Below, in pieces: positions 18,809 to 33,829 of a stretch of 64,000 bases of DNA (its first letter is position 1; the number at the start of each line of letters is the position of its first letter). The position numbers and the translations under genes are program-made. The stretch is taken from NCBI RefSeq assembly GCF_024362365.1, contig NZ_CP101464.1, forward strand, positions 2,480,001-2,544,000, given 5' to 3'. Source of the DNA: Janibacter sp. CX7 (GTDB taxonomy: Bacteria > Actinomycetota > Actinomycetes > Actinomycetales > Dermatophilaceae). A model generated the notes under the pieces. It was not told the DNA's origin and searched no databases. It was given only the letters and a program-made list of their open reading frames with translations.

Positions 18809-20191
18809 TCAGCCCTTCGCTCGGTGGGACAGGTGGCCCAGCAGGTCCTGCCGGGTGATGACGCCGAGGGGCTTGCCGCCCTCGACGACGAGCAGCGCGT
18901 CGGCCTGCTCGAGCGCCTCGGTCGCGGCCGAGACGGGCTCGGCGGCACCGATCTGCGGCAGCTTGGCGCCCATGTGCGCGCTCACCGGGTCGGCGAGCGA
19001 GGCGTGCCCCTCGAAGACGGCGGTGAGCAGCTCGCGCTCGGTGACCGCCCCGGCGACCTCGCCGATGACGACCGGCGGCTCGGCACCGACGACGGGCATC
19101 TGCGAGACGCCGTACTCGCGCAGGATGTCGATGGCCTCGCGGATCGTCTCGTTGGGGTGGGTGTGGACGAGGTCGGGCAGCTCGCCGCCCTTGCCACGGA
19201 GCACCTCGCCGACGGTGGCGTCACTCCCTTCGTCGCCGGGCAGGAAGCCGTAGGAGGCCATCCAGTCGTCGTCGAAGATCTTGGCCAGGTAGCCGCGACC
19301 ACCGTCGGGCAGCAGGACGACGATCTTGGCGTCGGGGCCCTCGCGCTCGGCGACGCGCAGCGCGGCGACGACCGCCATGCCGCTGGAGCCACCGACGAGC
19401 AGCCCCTCCTCGCGGGCCAGGCGGCGGGTCATGGCGAAGGCCTCGGCGTCATCGACCGCGATGACCTCGTCGGGCACGGAGGGGTCGTAGGCACCGGGCC
19501 ACATGTCCTCGCCGACGCCCTCGACGAGGTAGGGGCGGCCGGTGCCGCCGGAGTAGACCGAGCCCTCAGGGTCGGCGCCGATGATCTTGACCCGTCCCTC
19601 GCTGATCTCCTTGAGGTAGCGGCCGGTTCCGGTGATCGTGCCGCCGGTGCCGATGCCGGCGACGAGGTGCGTGATCTGACCGTCGGTCTGCTCCCAGATC
19701 TCCGGGCCGGTGCTCTCGTAGTGCGCCTGCGGGCCGTTGAGGTTGAAGAACTGGTTGGGCTTCCACGCACCGTCGATCTCCGCGGTCAGCCGGTCGCTCA
19801 CCGAGTAGTAGCTGTCGGGGTGGTCGGGCGCGACGGAGGTCGGCACGATCTGCACCTCGGCGCCGTAGGCGCGCAGCACGTCGATCTTGTCCTTGCCGAC
19901 CTTGTCGGGGCAGACGAAGATGCAGCGGTAACCACGCTCCTGCGCGACGAGCGCCAGCCCCACGCCGGTGTTGCCGGAGGTCGGCTCGACGATGGTCCCG
20001 CCGGGCTTGAGCTCACCGGAGGCCTCGGCCGCGTCGATGAGCTTGCGCGCGATGCGGTCCTTGATGCTGCCGCCGGGGTTGAGGTACTCGACCTTGGCCG
20101 CGACCAGCCCGGACCCCTCGGGGGCGACGGAGGTGAGCCTGACCAGCGGGGTGTTGCCGATCAGGTCGGAGATGTTGTCTGCGATCTGCAT
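18809..20191 (-). CDS. cbs: Cystathionine beta-synthase with CBS-domain pair
   Basis: Condenses serine and homocysteine to cystathionine. The 460-aa protein has a fold-type II PLP core (1 to about 320) with Lys44 in GSIKDR as the Schiff-base residue, TSGNTG at 71-76 and AGIGTGGTITGTG as the phosphate-binding loop. A C-terminal tandem CBS pair (about 335-460) follows, a typical ligand-sensing module. Start at 20191 (MQIADNISDLIGNTPLVRL) is by family alignment; the frame opens a little further up. First gene of the cbs-metB operon; mycobacteria keep the same pair. Confidence 0.94.
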   Translation of the reverse strand: MQIADNISDLIGNTPLVRLTSVAPEGSGLVAAKVEYLNPGGSIKDRIARKLIDAAEASGELKPGGTIVEPTSGNTGVGLALVAQERGYRCIFVCPDKVGKDKIDVLRAYGAEVQIVPTSVAPDHPDSYYSVSDRLTAEIDGAWKPNQFFNLNGPQAHYESTGPEIWEQTDGQITHLVAGIGTGGTITGTGRYLKEISEGRVKIIGADPEGSVYSGGTGRPYLVEGVGEDMWPGAYDPSVPDEVIAVDDAEAFAMTRRLAREEGLLVGGSSGMAVVAALRVAEREGPDAKIVVLLPDGGRGYLAKIFDDDWMASYGFLPGDEGSDATVGEVLRGKGGELPDLVHTHPNETIREAIDILREYGVSQMPVVGAEPPVVIGEVAGAVTERELLTAVFEGHASLADPVSAHMGAKLPQIGAAEPVSAATEALEQADALLVVEGGKPLGVITRQDLLGHLSHRAKG

Positions 20192-20248
20192 GTCCGCATC
20201 GTGGCACGGATCACCAGCACCCGACACCGCGGTCCCCGCCCCCGCCGA

Positions 20249-21004
20249 TCAGTCGATCTGCCCGACCGGCGTCCGCTTCTCCGCCTGGAAGGCGTCCTCG
20301 GTGCGACCGCGCGCCCAGTAGCCCGAGATCGAGATCGCCTCGCGGGGCACGCCCCGGTCCTTGAGGACCCGGCGCACCGCCTTGATCGACTCGCGCTCCC
20401 CGTGGGCGAAGACCTGGACGCCGTCGCGCCAGTCGACACCGTCGACCGCGCGGGCCAGGTAGTCGACGTCGTCCGTGGCCGGGTTGACGAGCCACTGCAC
20501 GTCGACGTGCTCCGGAGCGCGAAGGGGGATGACGTCCCCCGGGTCCTCCACCTCGAGCAGGGCGACGCCGCTCGCGCCGGCAGGCATCGCCTCGAGCGAG
20601 GCGGCGATGGCCGGCACGGCCGAGAGGTCACCGGCGAGCAGGTGCCAGTCGGCCTCCGGGTCAGGGGCGTAGCCGCTGCCCGGCCCCATGAGGACGATGC
20701 GGTCTCCCCCCTTCGCCTGCTGGGCCCAGGGACCGGCGTAACCGACGTCGCCGTGCGTCACGAAGTCGATGGTCAGCAGGCGCGCCTCGCGGTCGACCGC
20801 GCGCACGGTGTAGGTGCGGGTGATCGGGTGCCCGTCGGTGTCGGTGAAGCGCAGCTTGACGTAGGCATCGGTGTGCTCGGCCGCGCCGAAGTCCGCCAGC
20901 GAGTCGCCGGTGAGGACGACGCGCACGAGGTGCGGGCCCACGCGCTCGGTGGAGACGACGGTCAGCTCGTGCTGGGGGCGAGCGGGACGATCAGGAGAAG
21001 CCAT
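20249..21004 (-). CDS. Siderophore-interacting FAD-binding ferric reductase
   Basis: A 251-aa protein of the SIP/ViuB family that reduces ferric siderophores in the cytosol. An FAD-binding barrel has RTYTVRAV (flavin motif) and DFVTHGDVGYAGPWAQ. The NAD(P)H domain has GDLSAVPAIAASLE and FAHGERESIK. The C-terminus SGYWARGRTEDAFQAEK is diagnostic. ATG at 21004. No siderophore transporter or synthesis gene is adjacent, and no iron box was identified. Confidence 0.9.
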   Translation of the reverse strand: MASPDRPARPQHELTVVSTERVGPHLVRVVLTGDSLADFGAAEHTDAYVKLRFTDTDGHPITRTYTVRAVDREARLLTIDFVTHGDVGYAGPWAQQAKGGDRIVLMGPGSGYAPDPEADWHLLAGDLSAVPAIAASLEAMPAGASGVALLEVEDPGDVIPLRAPEHVDVQWLVNPATDDVDYLARAVDGVDWRDGVQVFAHGERESIKAVRRVLKDRGVPREAISISGYWARGRTEDAFQAEKRTPVGQID

Positions 21005-21105
21005 GAACTGAGGCTACCCTTACCGGTTCGGGAGCCGGTCCCGGGGTGCCGCTACGCTGTCCGGGCTGCCCCGGCTGGGACCGCCCCGCACGGGCAGCGA
21101 CGCAC

Positions 21106-21182
21106 GCGGGCGTAGGCCAACTGGCGAGCCGGGGAACTTAAAATTCCTGTCGAACGTGTGGGTTCGAATCCCACCGCCCGCA
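21106..21182 (+). tRNA. tRNA-Leu (anticodon UAA)
   Basis: The cloverleaf folds as follows: acceptor GCGGGCG/CGCCCGC, D arm GGC/GCC, anticodon stem GGGAA/TTCCT with loop CTTAAAA (anticodon TAA), and T arm GTGGG-TTCGAAT-CCCAC. Length is 77 nt with no encoded CCA. The region between the anticodon and T stems is only 9 nt, short for a class II leucine tRNA, so the isotype rests on the anticodon. This would be the decoder of the rare UUA codon. Confidence 0.8.
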
Positions 21183-21194
21183 CTCCCCCGCCAC

Positions 21195-21214
21195 CCCGGA
21201 TCGATGTATCCGGG
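21195..21214 (+). terminator. Hairpin after tRNA-Leu
   Basis: CCCGGAT-CGATGT-ATCCGGG, a 7-bp stem starting 13 nt after the tRNA. A probable tRNA terminator or processing signal, though no T-run follows. Confidence 0.45.
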
Positions 21215-21258
21215 TGCGCTGGGAGTCACCCTCGTACATCGACCCGATGGCCGTGAGG

Positions 21259-22254
21259 TCAGGCGGACTCGTCCTCGACGACGACGGGCCGCACGACCGA
21301 CTGGGCGATCCCGTCGAGGATGTCGTGCTCGGAGACGGTGACGACGAGGTCGGGGCCGTTGGCGCCCCGGGCCCGCTCGAGGACCTCCCACCAGATGAGC
21401 GCGCCGGCGCCGATGACGTCGACGCGCCCCGGGTGCATGAAGGGCTGGGCCGCGCGCTCGGCGCGGGTGCTGAGGATGAGCCGCTCGCAGGCGACCATCA
21501 CCTCGTCGACGGGGATCCGCGCCAGGTGGATCGCCTCGCGATCGTAGGAGGTCAGCCCGAGAGCCAGGGCGGCGACGGTCGTCACCGAGCCGGCGAGACC
21601 GACCACGGTCATCACCCCGCCGAGACCCACCTCGGCCTCGGCGACGTCGAGCGCCTCGGCGATGTCGTAGCGCGCCGCGTCGATGACCTCCTGGGTCGGG
21701 GGGTCGGTGCGGTGGTGCCGCTCGGTGAGCCGCACCGAGCCGATGTCGAGCGAGGCGCCGGCGATGACGTCGTGGGTGCCGCGGACGATCTCGGTCGAGC
21801 CGCCGCCGATGTCGGCGACGAGATAGGGCCCCTCGAAGCCGGCCTCGGCCAGCCCGGAGGTGGCGCCGGCGAAGCTCAGCGAGGCCTCCTCCGCACCCGT
21901 GATGACCTCGGGCATGACGTCGAGCTCGCCGAAGGCCTCACGGACCCCGGCGACGAAGTCGTGGGAGTTGTCCGCGTCGCGCGAGGCCGAGGTCGCGACG
22001 AAGCGCACCTTGCCCGCGGGCACGCCGTGATCGCGGCACTGCTGCGCGTACTCGCGGCACATCCCGAGGGTGCGCTCGAGCGCCTCGGGGTCGAGCCGGC
22101 CGGTGCGGTCCACACCCTGCCCGAGACGCACGACCTCGGCGCGGCGCAGCACCTCGGTGAGTGCCGGCGGCGCGTCCTCAGGCCCCTGCTCGTCGGCGTC
22201 CGAAATGAGCAGCCGGATGGAGTTGGTCCCACAGTCGATCGCTGCGACCCTCAT
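21259..22254 (-). CDS. ppx: Exopolyphosphatase (Ppx/GppA family)
   Basis: Hydrolyses inorganic polyphosphate (or pppGpp). The 331-aa ASKHA-fold protein begins RVAAIDCGTNSIRLLISD (phosphate 1 loop) and carries FVATSASRDADNS, the catalytic-Glu segment ITGAEEASLSFAGA, VADIGGGSTEIV and DIGSVRLTE. This short form lacks the C-terminal HD domain, as in mycobacterial Ppx1. ATG at 22254 overlaps the DUF501 stop (ATGA), part of an ftsB-DUF501-ppx run. Confidence 0.92.
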   Translation of the reverse strand: MRVAAIDCGTNSIRLLISDADEQGPEDAPPALTEVLRRAEVVRLGQGVDRTGRLDPEALERTLGMCREYAQQCRDHGVPAGKVRFVATSASRDADNSHDFVAGVREAFGELDVMPEVITGAEEASLSFAGATSGLAEAGFEGPYLVADIGGGSTEIVRGTHDVIAGASLDIGSVRLTERHHRTDPPTQEVIDAARYDIAEALDVAEAEVGLGGVMTVVGLAGSVTTVAALALGLTSYDREAIHLARIPVDEVMVACERLILSTRAERAAQPFMHPGRVDVIGAGALIWWEVLERARGANGPDLVVTVSEHDILDGIAQSVVRPVVVEDESA

Positions 22255-22787
22255 GCGTCGCTCCCTTCGTCCGCGCTGACGCACGGGCTGGCGTGCCACC
22301 ACTCGGGCAGCAGGTCGAGGGCCTCGTCACCCAGGGGGTTGACCCCGGGCCCGGCGGCCAGTGAGTGGGCAACGAGCACGTGCAGGCACTTGACGCGGGT
22401 CGGCATGCCGCCGGCCGAGATACCGTCGATCTCGGGGACATCGCCGAGCTCCGCGCGCCGGGCGAGGTAGTCCTCATGGGCCGCGCGGTAGCGCGCGGCG
22501 AGGTCCTCGTCCTCGAGCAGGCGCTGCGACATCTCCGCCATGAGACCGCTCGACTCGAGCGTCGAGATCGGGCCGGTGAGACGCGGACAGGTCGCGTAGT
22601 AGGTCGTGGGGAAGGGCGTGCCCCCCGGCAGGCGCGGCTCGGTGCGCAGGACCGTCGGGCCGCCGCACGGGCAGCGATGGGCGACCTCCGCCGTGGCGCG
22701 CGCAGGACGGCCGAGCTGGCGGTGGACGGTCTCGAGGTCCTGCGGGTCGACGCGGTCGAGGTCGTTGCCCAGATCGTCGCGGCTCAC
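22251..22787 (-). CDS. DUF501 family protein
   Basis: A 178-aa protein of the DUF501 family. It has a Cys-containing RCPCGGPTV segment, the conserved FPTTYYATCPRLTGPISTLES block, then GISAGGMPTRVKCLHVLVAHSLAAGPGVNPLGDEAL. The Cys and His residues could bind metal, which is inference. It overlaps both neighbours by 4 nt (GTGA with ftsB, ATGA with ppx). The order eno-ftsB-DUF501-ppx is conserved in actinobacteria; function unknown. Confidence 0.88.
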   Translation of the reverse strand: MSRDDLGNDLDRVDPQDLETVHRQLGRPARATAEVAHRCPCGGPTVLRTEPRLPGGTPFPTTYYATCPRLTGPISTLESSGLMAEMSQRLLEDEDLAARYRAAHEDYLARRAELGDVPEIDGISAGGMPTRVKCLHVLVAHSLAAGPGVNPLGDEALDLLPEWWHASPCVSADEGSDA

Positions 22788-23317
22788 TGCGCCGAGGTGG
22801 GGTCGTCGGCCGCGGCCACGGAGGAGGCGACCTGCTCGTACCAGGGCTGCGTGGACGGTGCCGTCACGGCACCGGTCTCGGGGTCGACCGCGGGGTCGTC
22901 ACCGGCTGGATCGATCACGGTGTAGGTCCTCTCCCCCGGCTTGACGAACTTCAGCCGCTTGCGGGCCTGCGCCTCGACGTACTCATCGGTCTCCCACAGG
23001 TCGCGCTGTCGCTCGAGGTCCTGGACGTTGTCCTCCTGCGCCGCGACCTGCTCCTGCAGGGTCGCGAGGCGCTGGCGCTGGTCGTACCAGGACTTGCCGG
23101 TCGGCACGAGCATGACGCCGAGGAGGAGGAGCAGCGAGCCGACGACGACCCAGCGCTTCGTCGACATGACCGCGCGGCGCTGCTGCGCCTCGCGGCCGGC
23201 GCCGCCGCGGGGACGCGTGCGCCGGTCGCCGCGCCCGGCGGGGCGCGTCGTGCTGGGTCGCCGCGCCGCGCCCTGCACACCGGAGCGTGCGGGGCGTCGG
23301 CGCGGCGTGCGTGCCAT
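22784..23317 (-). CDS. ftsB: Septum formation initiator (FtsB/DivIC family)
   Basis: A 177-aa bitopic membrane protein. A basic, disordered cytosolic N-terminus of about 50 residues (Arg/Pro-rich) precedes one transmembrane helix (about 55-74, WVVVGSLLLLLGVMLVP). A short periplasmic coiled coil follows (QRQRLATLQEQVAAQEDNVQDLERQRDLW), then EYVEAQARKRLKFVKPGE, the usual DivIC/FtsB consensus. It would join FtsL and FtsQ in the divisome. The position next to eno matches Rv1024. ATG at 23317, 9 nt after the eno stop. Confidence 0.9.
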   Translation of the reverse strand: MARTPRRRPARSGVQGAARRPSTTRPAGRGDRRTRPRGGAGREAQQRRAVMSTKRWVVVGSLLLLLGVMLVPTGKSWYDQRQRLATLQEQVAAQEDNVQDLERQRDLWETDEYVEAQARKRLKFVKPGERTYTVIDPAGDDPAVDPETGAVTAPSTQPWYEQVASSVAAADDPTSAQ

Positions 23318-23325
23318 GTCGGCGA

Positions 23326-25838
<2,513 letters not shown>

Positions 25839-25851
25839 GAGCCTAGAGACC

Positions 25852-25918
25852 CTGCAAGACCCTAGGGTCTTGCAGGAATTCCGGGCTCCGAACTCTGCAA
25901 GACCCTAGGGTCTTGCAG
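25852..25918. repeat. Two CCCTAGGG palindromes 43 bp apart
   Basis: Two identical perfect 24-bp palindromes at 25852-25875 and 25895-25918, each CTGCAAGACCCT plus its reverse complement; the second extends outward to AACT...GGTT. They lie between the end of mazG (25926) and the start of the VOC-GNAT gene (25838). Same family as 6168, 40545 and 60208. Confidence 0.9.
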
Positions 25919-25925
25919 GGTTGGG

Positions 25926-26687
25926 TCAGCCCGCGTCGCGCTCCGCGCGCTCCTGCGCCTTGATCGCCTGCCACTGCGCCTCGATCTCCTCGAGGGTCTC
26001 GGCCTGCGCGTCGCCGAAGACATGCGGGTTGCGGCGCACGAGCTTGTCGACGAGTGCGGCGGCGACGTCGTCGACGGTGAAGGGCGCGCCGGCGTGGTCG
26101 GCGGCGACCCGGGCGTGGAAGATCACCTGGAAGAGCAGGTCACCGAGCTCGTCGGTCAGCTCCTCGCGCCGCTCGACGTCGTCGGGGTCGGCGACGACGG
26201 CCTCGAGCGCCTCGGTCACCTCGTGCGCCTCCTCCATGACGAAGGGGGCCAGGCTCGCGTGGTCCTGCGCCGCCACCCACGGGCACCCACCCGGCGAGCG
26301 CAGCCGGTCGATGACGGCGACCGCGTCGAGCAGCCGGCCGCCCTCGACGTCCCACGAGCCGACGAGCACCTCGACCTCCGGCGCGTCGTCGAGCCGGGAG
26401 ACCTCCGCGGCGATGGCATCGCTCAGCCCGGGGTCACCGTCGGGCGAACCGACCCACAGCACCACGCCCCTGCGGGCCGCGTCGACGAGTTCGCGGGCCC
26501 GCTCGTGCGGCGTCGCCGCGTCAGCCGCCACGAGCTGCACGCCGTCGTCGACGAGGGCCAGCGGCAGCGCCTCGTCGAGGTCGGCCGCGAGGACGCGGTC
26601 GGCCTCGTCGAGGGCCCGCCAGGCGTCACGGCTGAGCAGCCCCGGCGAGACCCGAGGGCTCGTCGCGAGCAGGACCAGGCGACCCAC
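25926..26687 (-). CDS. mazG: Nucleoside triphosphate pyrophosphohydrolase MazG
   Basis: Hydrolyses (often damaged) NTPs to NMPs, a housecleaning role. In the 253-aa protein the C-terminal MazG domain (about 130-245) has GGCPWVAAQDHASL, the metal-binding EEAHEVTEAL helix and DELGDLLFQVIFHARVA, then RRNPHVFGD. The N-terminal 120 residues resemble the degenerate tetrapyrrole-methylase-like region seen in the long actinobacterial MazG, with no methyltransferase motif. GTG at 26687, 2 nt after the lipoprotein stop. Confidence 0.92.
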   Translation of the reverse strand: MGRLVLLATSPRVSPGLLSRDAWRALDEADRVLAADLDEALPLALVDDGVQLVAADAATPHERARELVDAARRGVVLWVGSPDGDPGLSDAIAAEVSRLDDAPEVEVLVGSWDVEGGRLLDAVAVIDRLRSPGGCPWVAAQDHASLAPFVMEEAHEVTEALEAVVADPDDVERREELTDELGDLLFQVIFHARVAADHAGAPFTVDDVAAALVDKLVRRNPHVFGDAQAETLEEIEAQWQAIKAQERAERDAG

Positions 26688-26689
26688 GG

Positions 26690-27265
26690 TCAGGGCGTCT
26701 GCGGCTGGCCGGCGCCGGTCTGCTGCTCCGGCTCGAGCTGCTCGAGCCAGTCGGGCGCCTCGCCGACGGCGCTCGCGTAGCGCGGGCTCACCGAGACGTC
26801 ACTCTCCTGCAGCAGCTGGCTCAGGTCCTGCTGCGCCTGCTCGTCGAGCTTGCTCGCGACGTCGTTGGCCCGCAGGAAGTCGACGGTCATGTCGGACGGG
26901 TTGGGCACGAAGGACTCGATCTCGCGGCGCACGGTTCCCTGCGAGGGGACGTCGAGGCCCTCCTCATCGGCGTAGGCGAGCACCGCCGGCGTCTGCACGA
27001 GATAGGTGACGACCGTCGAGGCGTCGAGCTGCTGCGGCTGCTGGCCGGAGGCCTGCGCCTGAGCGGAGACGAAGGCCGTGAGCTCACGGGTGCTGCGCTG
27101 CACGTCGCCGACGGTGATCTCCTCGTCGCCGACGGTCGCCGCCCGGGCCGAGCTGCCCCCCTTCGCCGCGTCGGTGTCGTCAGATCCGCAGGCCGTCAGG
27201 GCGAGCGCCGCCACCGCGGCGAGCGCGGCAGCACGGGCGGGGCGTCGGATGGGGTGACCGAGCAC
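26690..27265 (-). CDS. Lipoprotein, SurA/PrsA-like N-terminal domain
   Basis: A 191-aa protein with signal and lipobox ALALTAC (Cys26), then ATVGDEEITVGDVQRSTRELTAF, the opening of SurA-N/foldase domains. A helical region ends in a Gln-rich tail (LEPEQQTGAGQPQTP). No rotamase domain follows, so it may be a chaperone-like SurA-N protein only. GTG start with AAAGGA upstream. It lies 21 nt after mfd and 2 nt before mazG, so the three are probably cotranscribed. Confidence 0.75.
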   Translation of the reverse strand: MLGHPIRRPARAAALAAVAALALTACGSDDTDAAKGGSSARAATVGDEEITVGDVQRSTRELTAFVSAQAQASGQQPQQLDASTVVTYLVQTPAVLAYADEEGLDVPSQGTVRREIESFVPNPSDMTVDFLRANDVASKLDEQAQQDLSQLLQESDVSVSPRYASAVGEAPDWLEQLEPEQQTGAGQPQTP

Positions 27266-27286
27266 GGGGGTCCTTTCGTCCGGTCC

Positions 27287-30913
<3,627 letters not shown>

Positions 30914-31052
30914 GCTGGGCTCGATTCTGCCGCATGCCACCGACGGTCCACAGCCGCGAGGTGAGGGGCCTCCCCTTCGTCCCCCCGGTGTGGCAACGTA
31001 CGACCCACAGCCGCCGGTCGGCGGCCCGACACGACACGGACCAGGGGGCCAC

Positions 31053-33020
31053 GTGGCGCGGACCCGCAGCACACTCCACCCGGCACGGCTGCTCGCGGCC
31101 GTGCTCGCAGCCATCGGCCTGGTGCTGCTCGGTGGCGGGAGCGCCCTGGCCGATGCCCCCTTCGACGTGCCGGAGCAGATCACCGACCGCGCCGGCGTCC
31201 TCGGCGACACCGGCACCCTGCAGGACGACCTCGACGCGCTCCAGCGCGACCACGACCTGCAGCTCTTCGTCGTCTACGTCGACTCCTTCGACGGGACCGA
31301 CCCCGAGCAGTGGACCCAGCAGACCTACGAGACCTCGGGCATGGGGAGCAACGACGTGCTCCTCGCCGTCGCCGTCGAGGACCGGCGCTACGGCATGTGG
31401 ACGACCGAGGACTCCGGGCTGAGCCCCGACGACATCTCCCGCGTGCAGAGCGAGGACGTCGAGCCCGCGCTCGCCGACGACGACTGGGCCGGCGCGGTCA
31501 CCGCGGCGGCCGAGGGCCTGGGCTCCGGTGGCGGCGGGCTGTCGTCGAGCACGTGGATCTACCTCGTCCTCGGGCTGATCGTCGTCGGCGGCATCGCCCT
31601 GCCCCTGCTCGTCAGCCGGCTGCGCGGTGGCCAGACCCGGGCGGCGGAGGGCACGCCCCAGCCGGTCATGGCCGGCGTGACGACCGACCAGATGCGGCAG
31701 GACGTCGGTCGTGCCCTCGTCGACCTCGACAACGCGATCCGCTCCTCCGGCGAGGAGCTCGCCTTCGCCCAGGCACAGTTCGGCGAGCAGGCGACCCAGC
31801 AGTTCACCCGGGCCCTGGAGTCGGCGCGGGGTCGGATCAACGAGGCCTTCCGCATCCAGCAGGAGCTCGACCTCGCCCGCGGCGCCGGGCGGCTCGGCGA
31901 GCCCGAGGAGCGGGCCCGGCTCGCCGAGATCCTCGAGCTGACCCGCGCCGCGGACGAGGAGCTCGACGCGCAGGAGGCGGAGTTCTCCCGGCTGCGCGAC
32001 CTCGAGGCGACCGTCCCGCAGTTCCTCGCCTCGCTGCGCACCCGGGCCACCGAGGTCGAGGCGCGCGTGCCGGTCGCCCGGCAGGAGCTCGCCGGCCTGT
32101 CGGCGACCCACCCGCGCGAGGCGCTCGTGACCCTCACGGCCAACATCGACCAGGCGGTACGGCTCGTCGCCTCGGCACAGGGCTTCGTCACGACCGGCGA
32201 GGGGCACGTCGCCGCCGGCGACCGCCCCTCCGCGGTGGCCGCAGCCCGGGCGGCCGAGGACGCCCTCGGCCAGGCAGACGACCGGCTCGAGAGCGTGCTC
32301 ACCGCCCGCACCGTCCTCGCCGACGCGACGGCCGCGCTCGACACCGCCCTGGCGTCGATCAGCTCCGACCTCGTGGACGCCGAGCGGCTGCGCGCCAACG
32401 ACCAGATGACCGTCTCCGCCGTGGGCGAGGCCCGCCGGGCCGTCGAGCTCGGCACCCGGGCGCGCGCCGGCGGCGACGTCATCGGGGCGCTCGGCTCCCT
32501 CGAGCGCGCGGAGCACTTCCTCGACCAGGCCCTCGACCGCTACCGCAAGGACGCCGCCCGCGCCGCCGACCGGCTCGCGAAGTTCGACCGCCGGCACGAG
32601 CACGTGCGCGCCCGGGTCGCGACCGTCGAGCGCGAGATCGACCGGGCCCGTGGCTGGGTCGACTCCGGCCCGCGCACCCAGATCCGTGAGGCCGCCCGCC
32701 TCGTCGACGAGGCCCGCGCCGCCCGCGACACCGACCTCGACCTCGCCGGCGAGCGGCTCGGCGAGGCCGAGGTCCTCGCCGAGCGGGCCCTGAGCGGCAT
32801 CCAGCGACCCGACGACTTCAGCGGCTTCGGCGGCATGGGCGGCATGGGCGGTCGCCGCAGCGGCATCGACGTCGGCTCGCTCGTCCTCGGCGGCATTCTC
32901 TCCGGGGGCTTCAGCGGCCGCGGCGGCGGCTGGGGCGGGTCCAGCGGTGGCTTCGGCGGGGGCTTCGGAGGCGGAGGCCTCGGCGGTGGCGGCGGATTCG
33001 GCGGGGGTGGTCGCTTCTGA
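31053..33020 (+). CDS. TPM-domain membrane protein with long coiled coil and Gly-rich tail
   Basis: A 655-aa protein: signal/anchor (about 1-34, ends GGGSALADAP), a TPM domain facing out (about 35-165; DVPEQITDRAGVLGDTGTLQDD, GSNDVLLAVAVEDRRYGM), a transmembrane helix (about 167-190) and some 400 residues of cytosolic coiled coil. The last 55 residues are almost only Gly, Ser and Phe. TPM/YgcG proteins are linked to envelope maintenance. It is followed 90 bp later by pspA and a small membrane protein, which suggests a membrane-stress unit. GTG at 31053; its ribosome site is weak. Confidence 0.85.
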   Translation: MARTRSTLHPARLLAAVLAAIGLVLLGGGSALADAPFDVPEQITDRAGVLGDTGTLQDDLDALQRDHDLQLFVVYVDSFDGTDPEQWTQQTYETSGMGSNDVLLAVAVEDRRYGMWTTEDSGLSPDDISRVQSEDVEPALADDDWAGAVTAAAEGLGSGGGGLSSSTWIYLVLGLIVVGGIALPLLVSRLRGGQTRAAEGTPQPVMAGVTTDQMRQDVGRALVDLDNAIRSSGEELAFAQAQFGEQATQQFTRALESARGRINEAFRIQQELDLARGAGRLGEPEERARLAEILELTRAADEELDAQEAEFSRLRDLEATVPQFLASLRTRATEVEARVPVARQELAGLSATHPREALVTLTANIDQAVRLVASAQGFVTTGEGHVAAGDRPSAVAAARAAEDALGQADDRLESVLTARTVLADATAALDTALASISSDLVDAERLRANDQMTVSAVGEARRAVELGTRARAGGDVIGALGSLERAEHFLDQALDRYRKDAARAADRLAKFDRRHEHVRARVATVEREIDRARGWVDSGPRTQIREAARLVDEARAARDTDLDLAGERLGEAEVLAERALSGIQRPDDFSGFGGMGGMGGRRSGIDVGSLVLGGILSGGFSGRGGGWGGSSGGFGGGFGGGGLGGGGGFGGGGRF

Positions 33021-33110
33021 CCGGCGCTCCCCCCTTCGTCACCCGACCCAGCACGTGATCAGCACACCTCGCACCACGACCGGCGGGACCACCGCCAGGA
33101 GGACAGCACC

Positions 33111-33827
33111 ATGACCCAGAAGCAGACCATCCTCGGCCGCGTCAGCCAGCTCGCCAAGGCCAACATCAACGCGCTGCTCGACCGCGCCGAGGACCCGGAG
33201 AAGATGCTCGACCAGCTCGTCCGGGACTACACCAACTCCATCGCCGAGGCCGAGGAGGCGGTCGCCCAGACGATCGCGCACGTGCGCATGGCCGAGGGCG
33301 ACCTCAAGGAGGACCGCGACGCCGCCACCGAGTGGGGCAACAAGGCGGCCGCCGCGGCGAAGAAGGCCGACGAGCTCACGGCGGCGGGCGACACCGCCGG
33401 CGCGGAGAAGTTCACCAACCTCGCCCGCGTCGCGCTGCAACGCCAGATCCAGCACGAGGGCGAGGCCAAGGAGGCCGAACCGGTGATCCAGGCGCAGAAC
33501 GCGCAGGTCGAGCAGCTCAAGTCCGGTCTGGTGAGCATGAAGACCAAGCTCGAGGACCTCAAGGCGCGCCGCTCGGCCCTCGTCGCCCGGGCCCGCTCCG
33601 CGGAGGCCCAGGCCCGGGTCCAGGAGGCCGTCGGCTCGATCGACGTCATGGACCCGACGAGCGAGCTGGGTCGCTTCGAGGACCGCATCCGCCAGCAGGA
33701 GGCCCTCGTCCAGGGCCGCGCCGAGGCCCAGTCGGCCACTCTCGAGGACCAGTTCGCCGAGCTCGAGGACCACAGCCAGGACGCCGAGATCGAGGCGCGG
33801 CTCGCCGCGCTGCGCGGGAAGGCCTGA
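33111..33827 (+). CDS. pspA: PspA/IM30 family membrane-remodelling protein
   Basis: A 238-aa, almost entirely helical ESCRT-III-like protein that coats damaged inner membranes. It begins MTQKQTILGRVSQLAKANINALLDRAEDPEKMLDQ, the conserved amphipathic helix and first hairpin, and continues as coiled coil with DVMDPTSELGRFEDRIRQQEA in the later conserved region. ATG at 33111 with AGGAGG upstream. No PspF-type sigma-54 regulator is present, as expected in actinobacteria; the TPM gene upstream and the 54-aa gene downstream are likely partners. Confidence 0.93.
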   Translation: MTQKQTILGRVSQLAKANINALLDRAEDPEKMLDQLVRDYTNSIAEAEEAVAQTIAHVRMAEGDLKEDRDAATEWGNKAAAAAKKADELTAAGDTAGAEKFTNLARVALQRQIQHEGEAKEAEPVIQAQNAQVEQLKSGLVSMKTKLEDLKARRSALVARARSAEAQARVQEAVGSIDVMDPTSELGRFEDRIRQQEALVQGRAEAQSATLEDQFAELEDHSQDAEIEARLAALRGKA

Positions 33828-33829
33828 CC

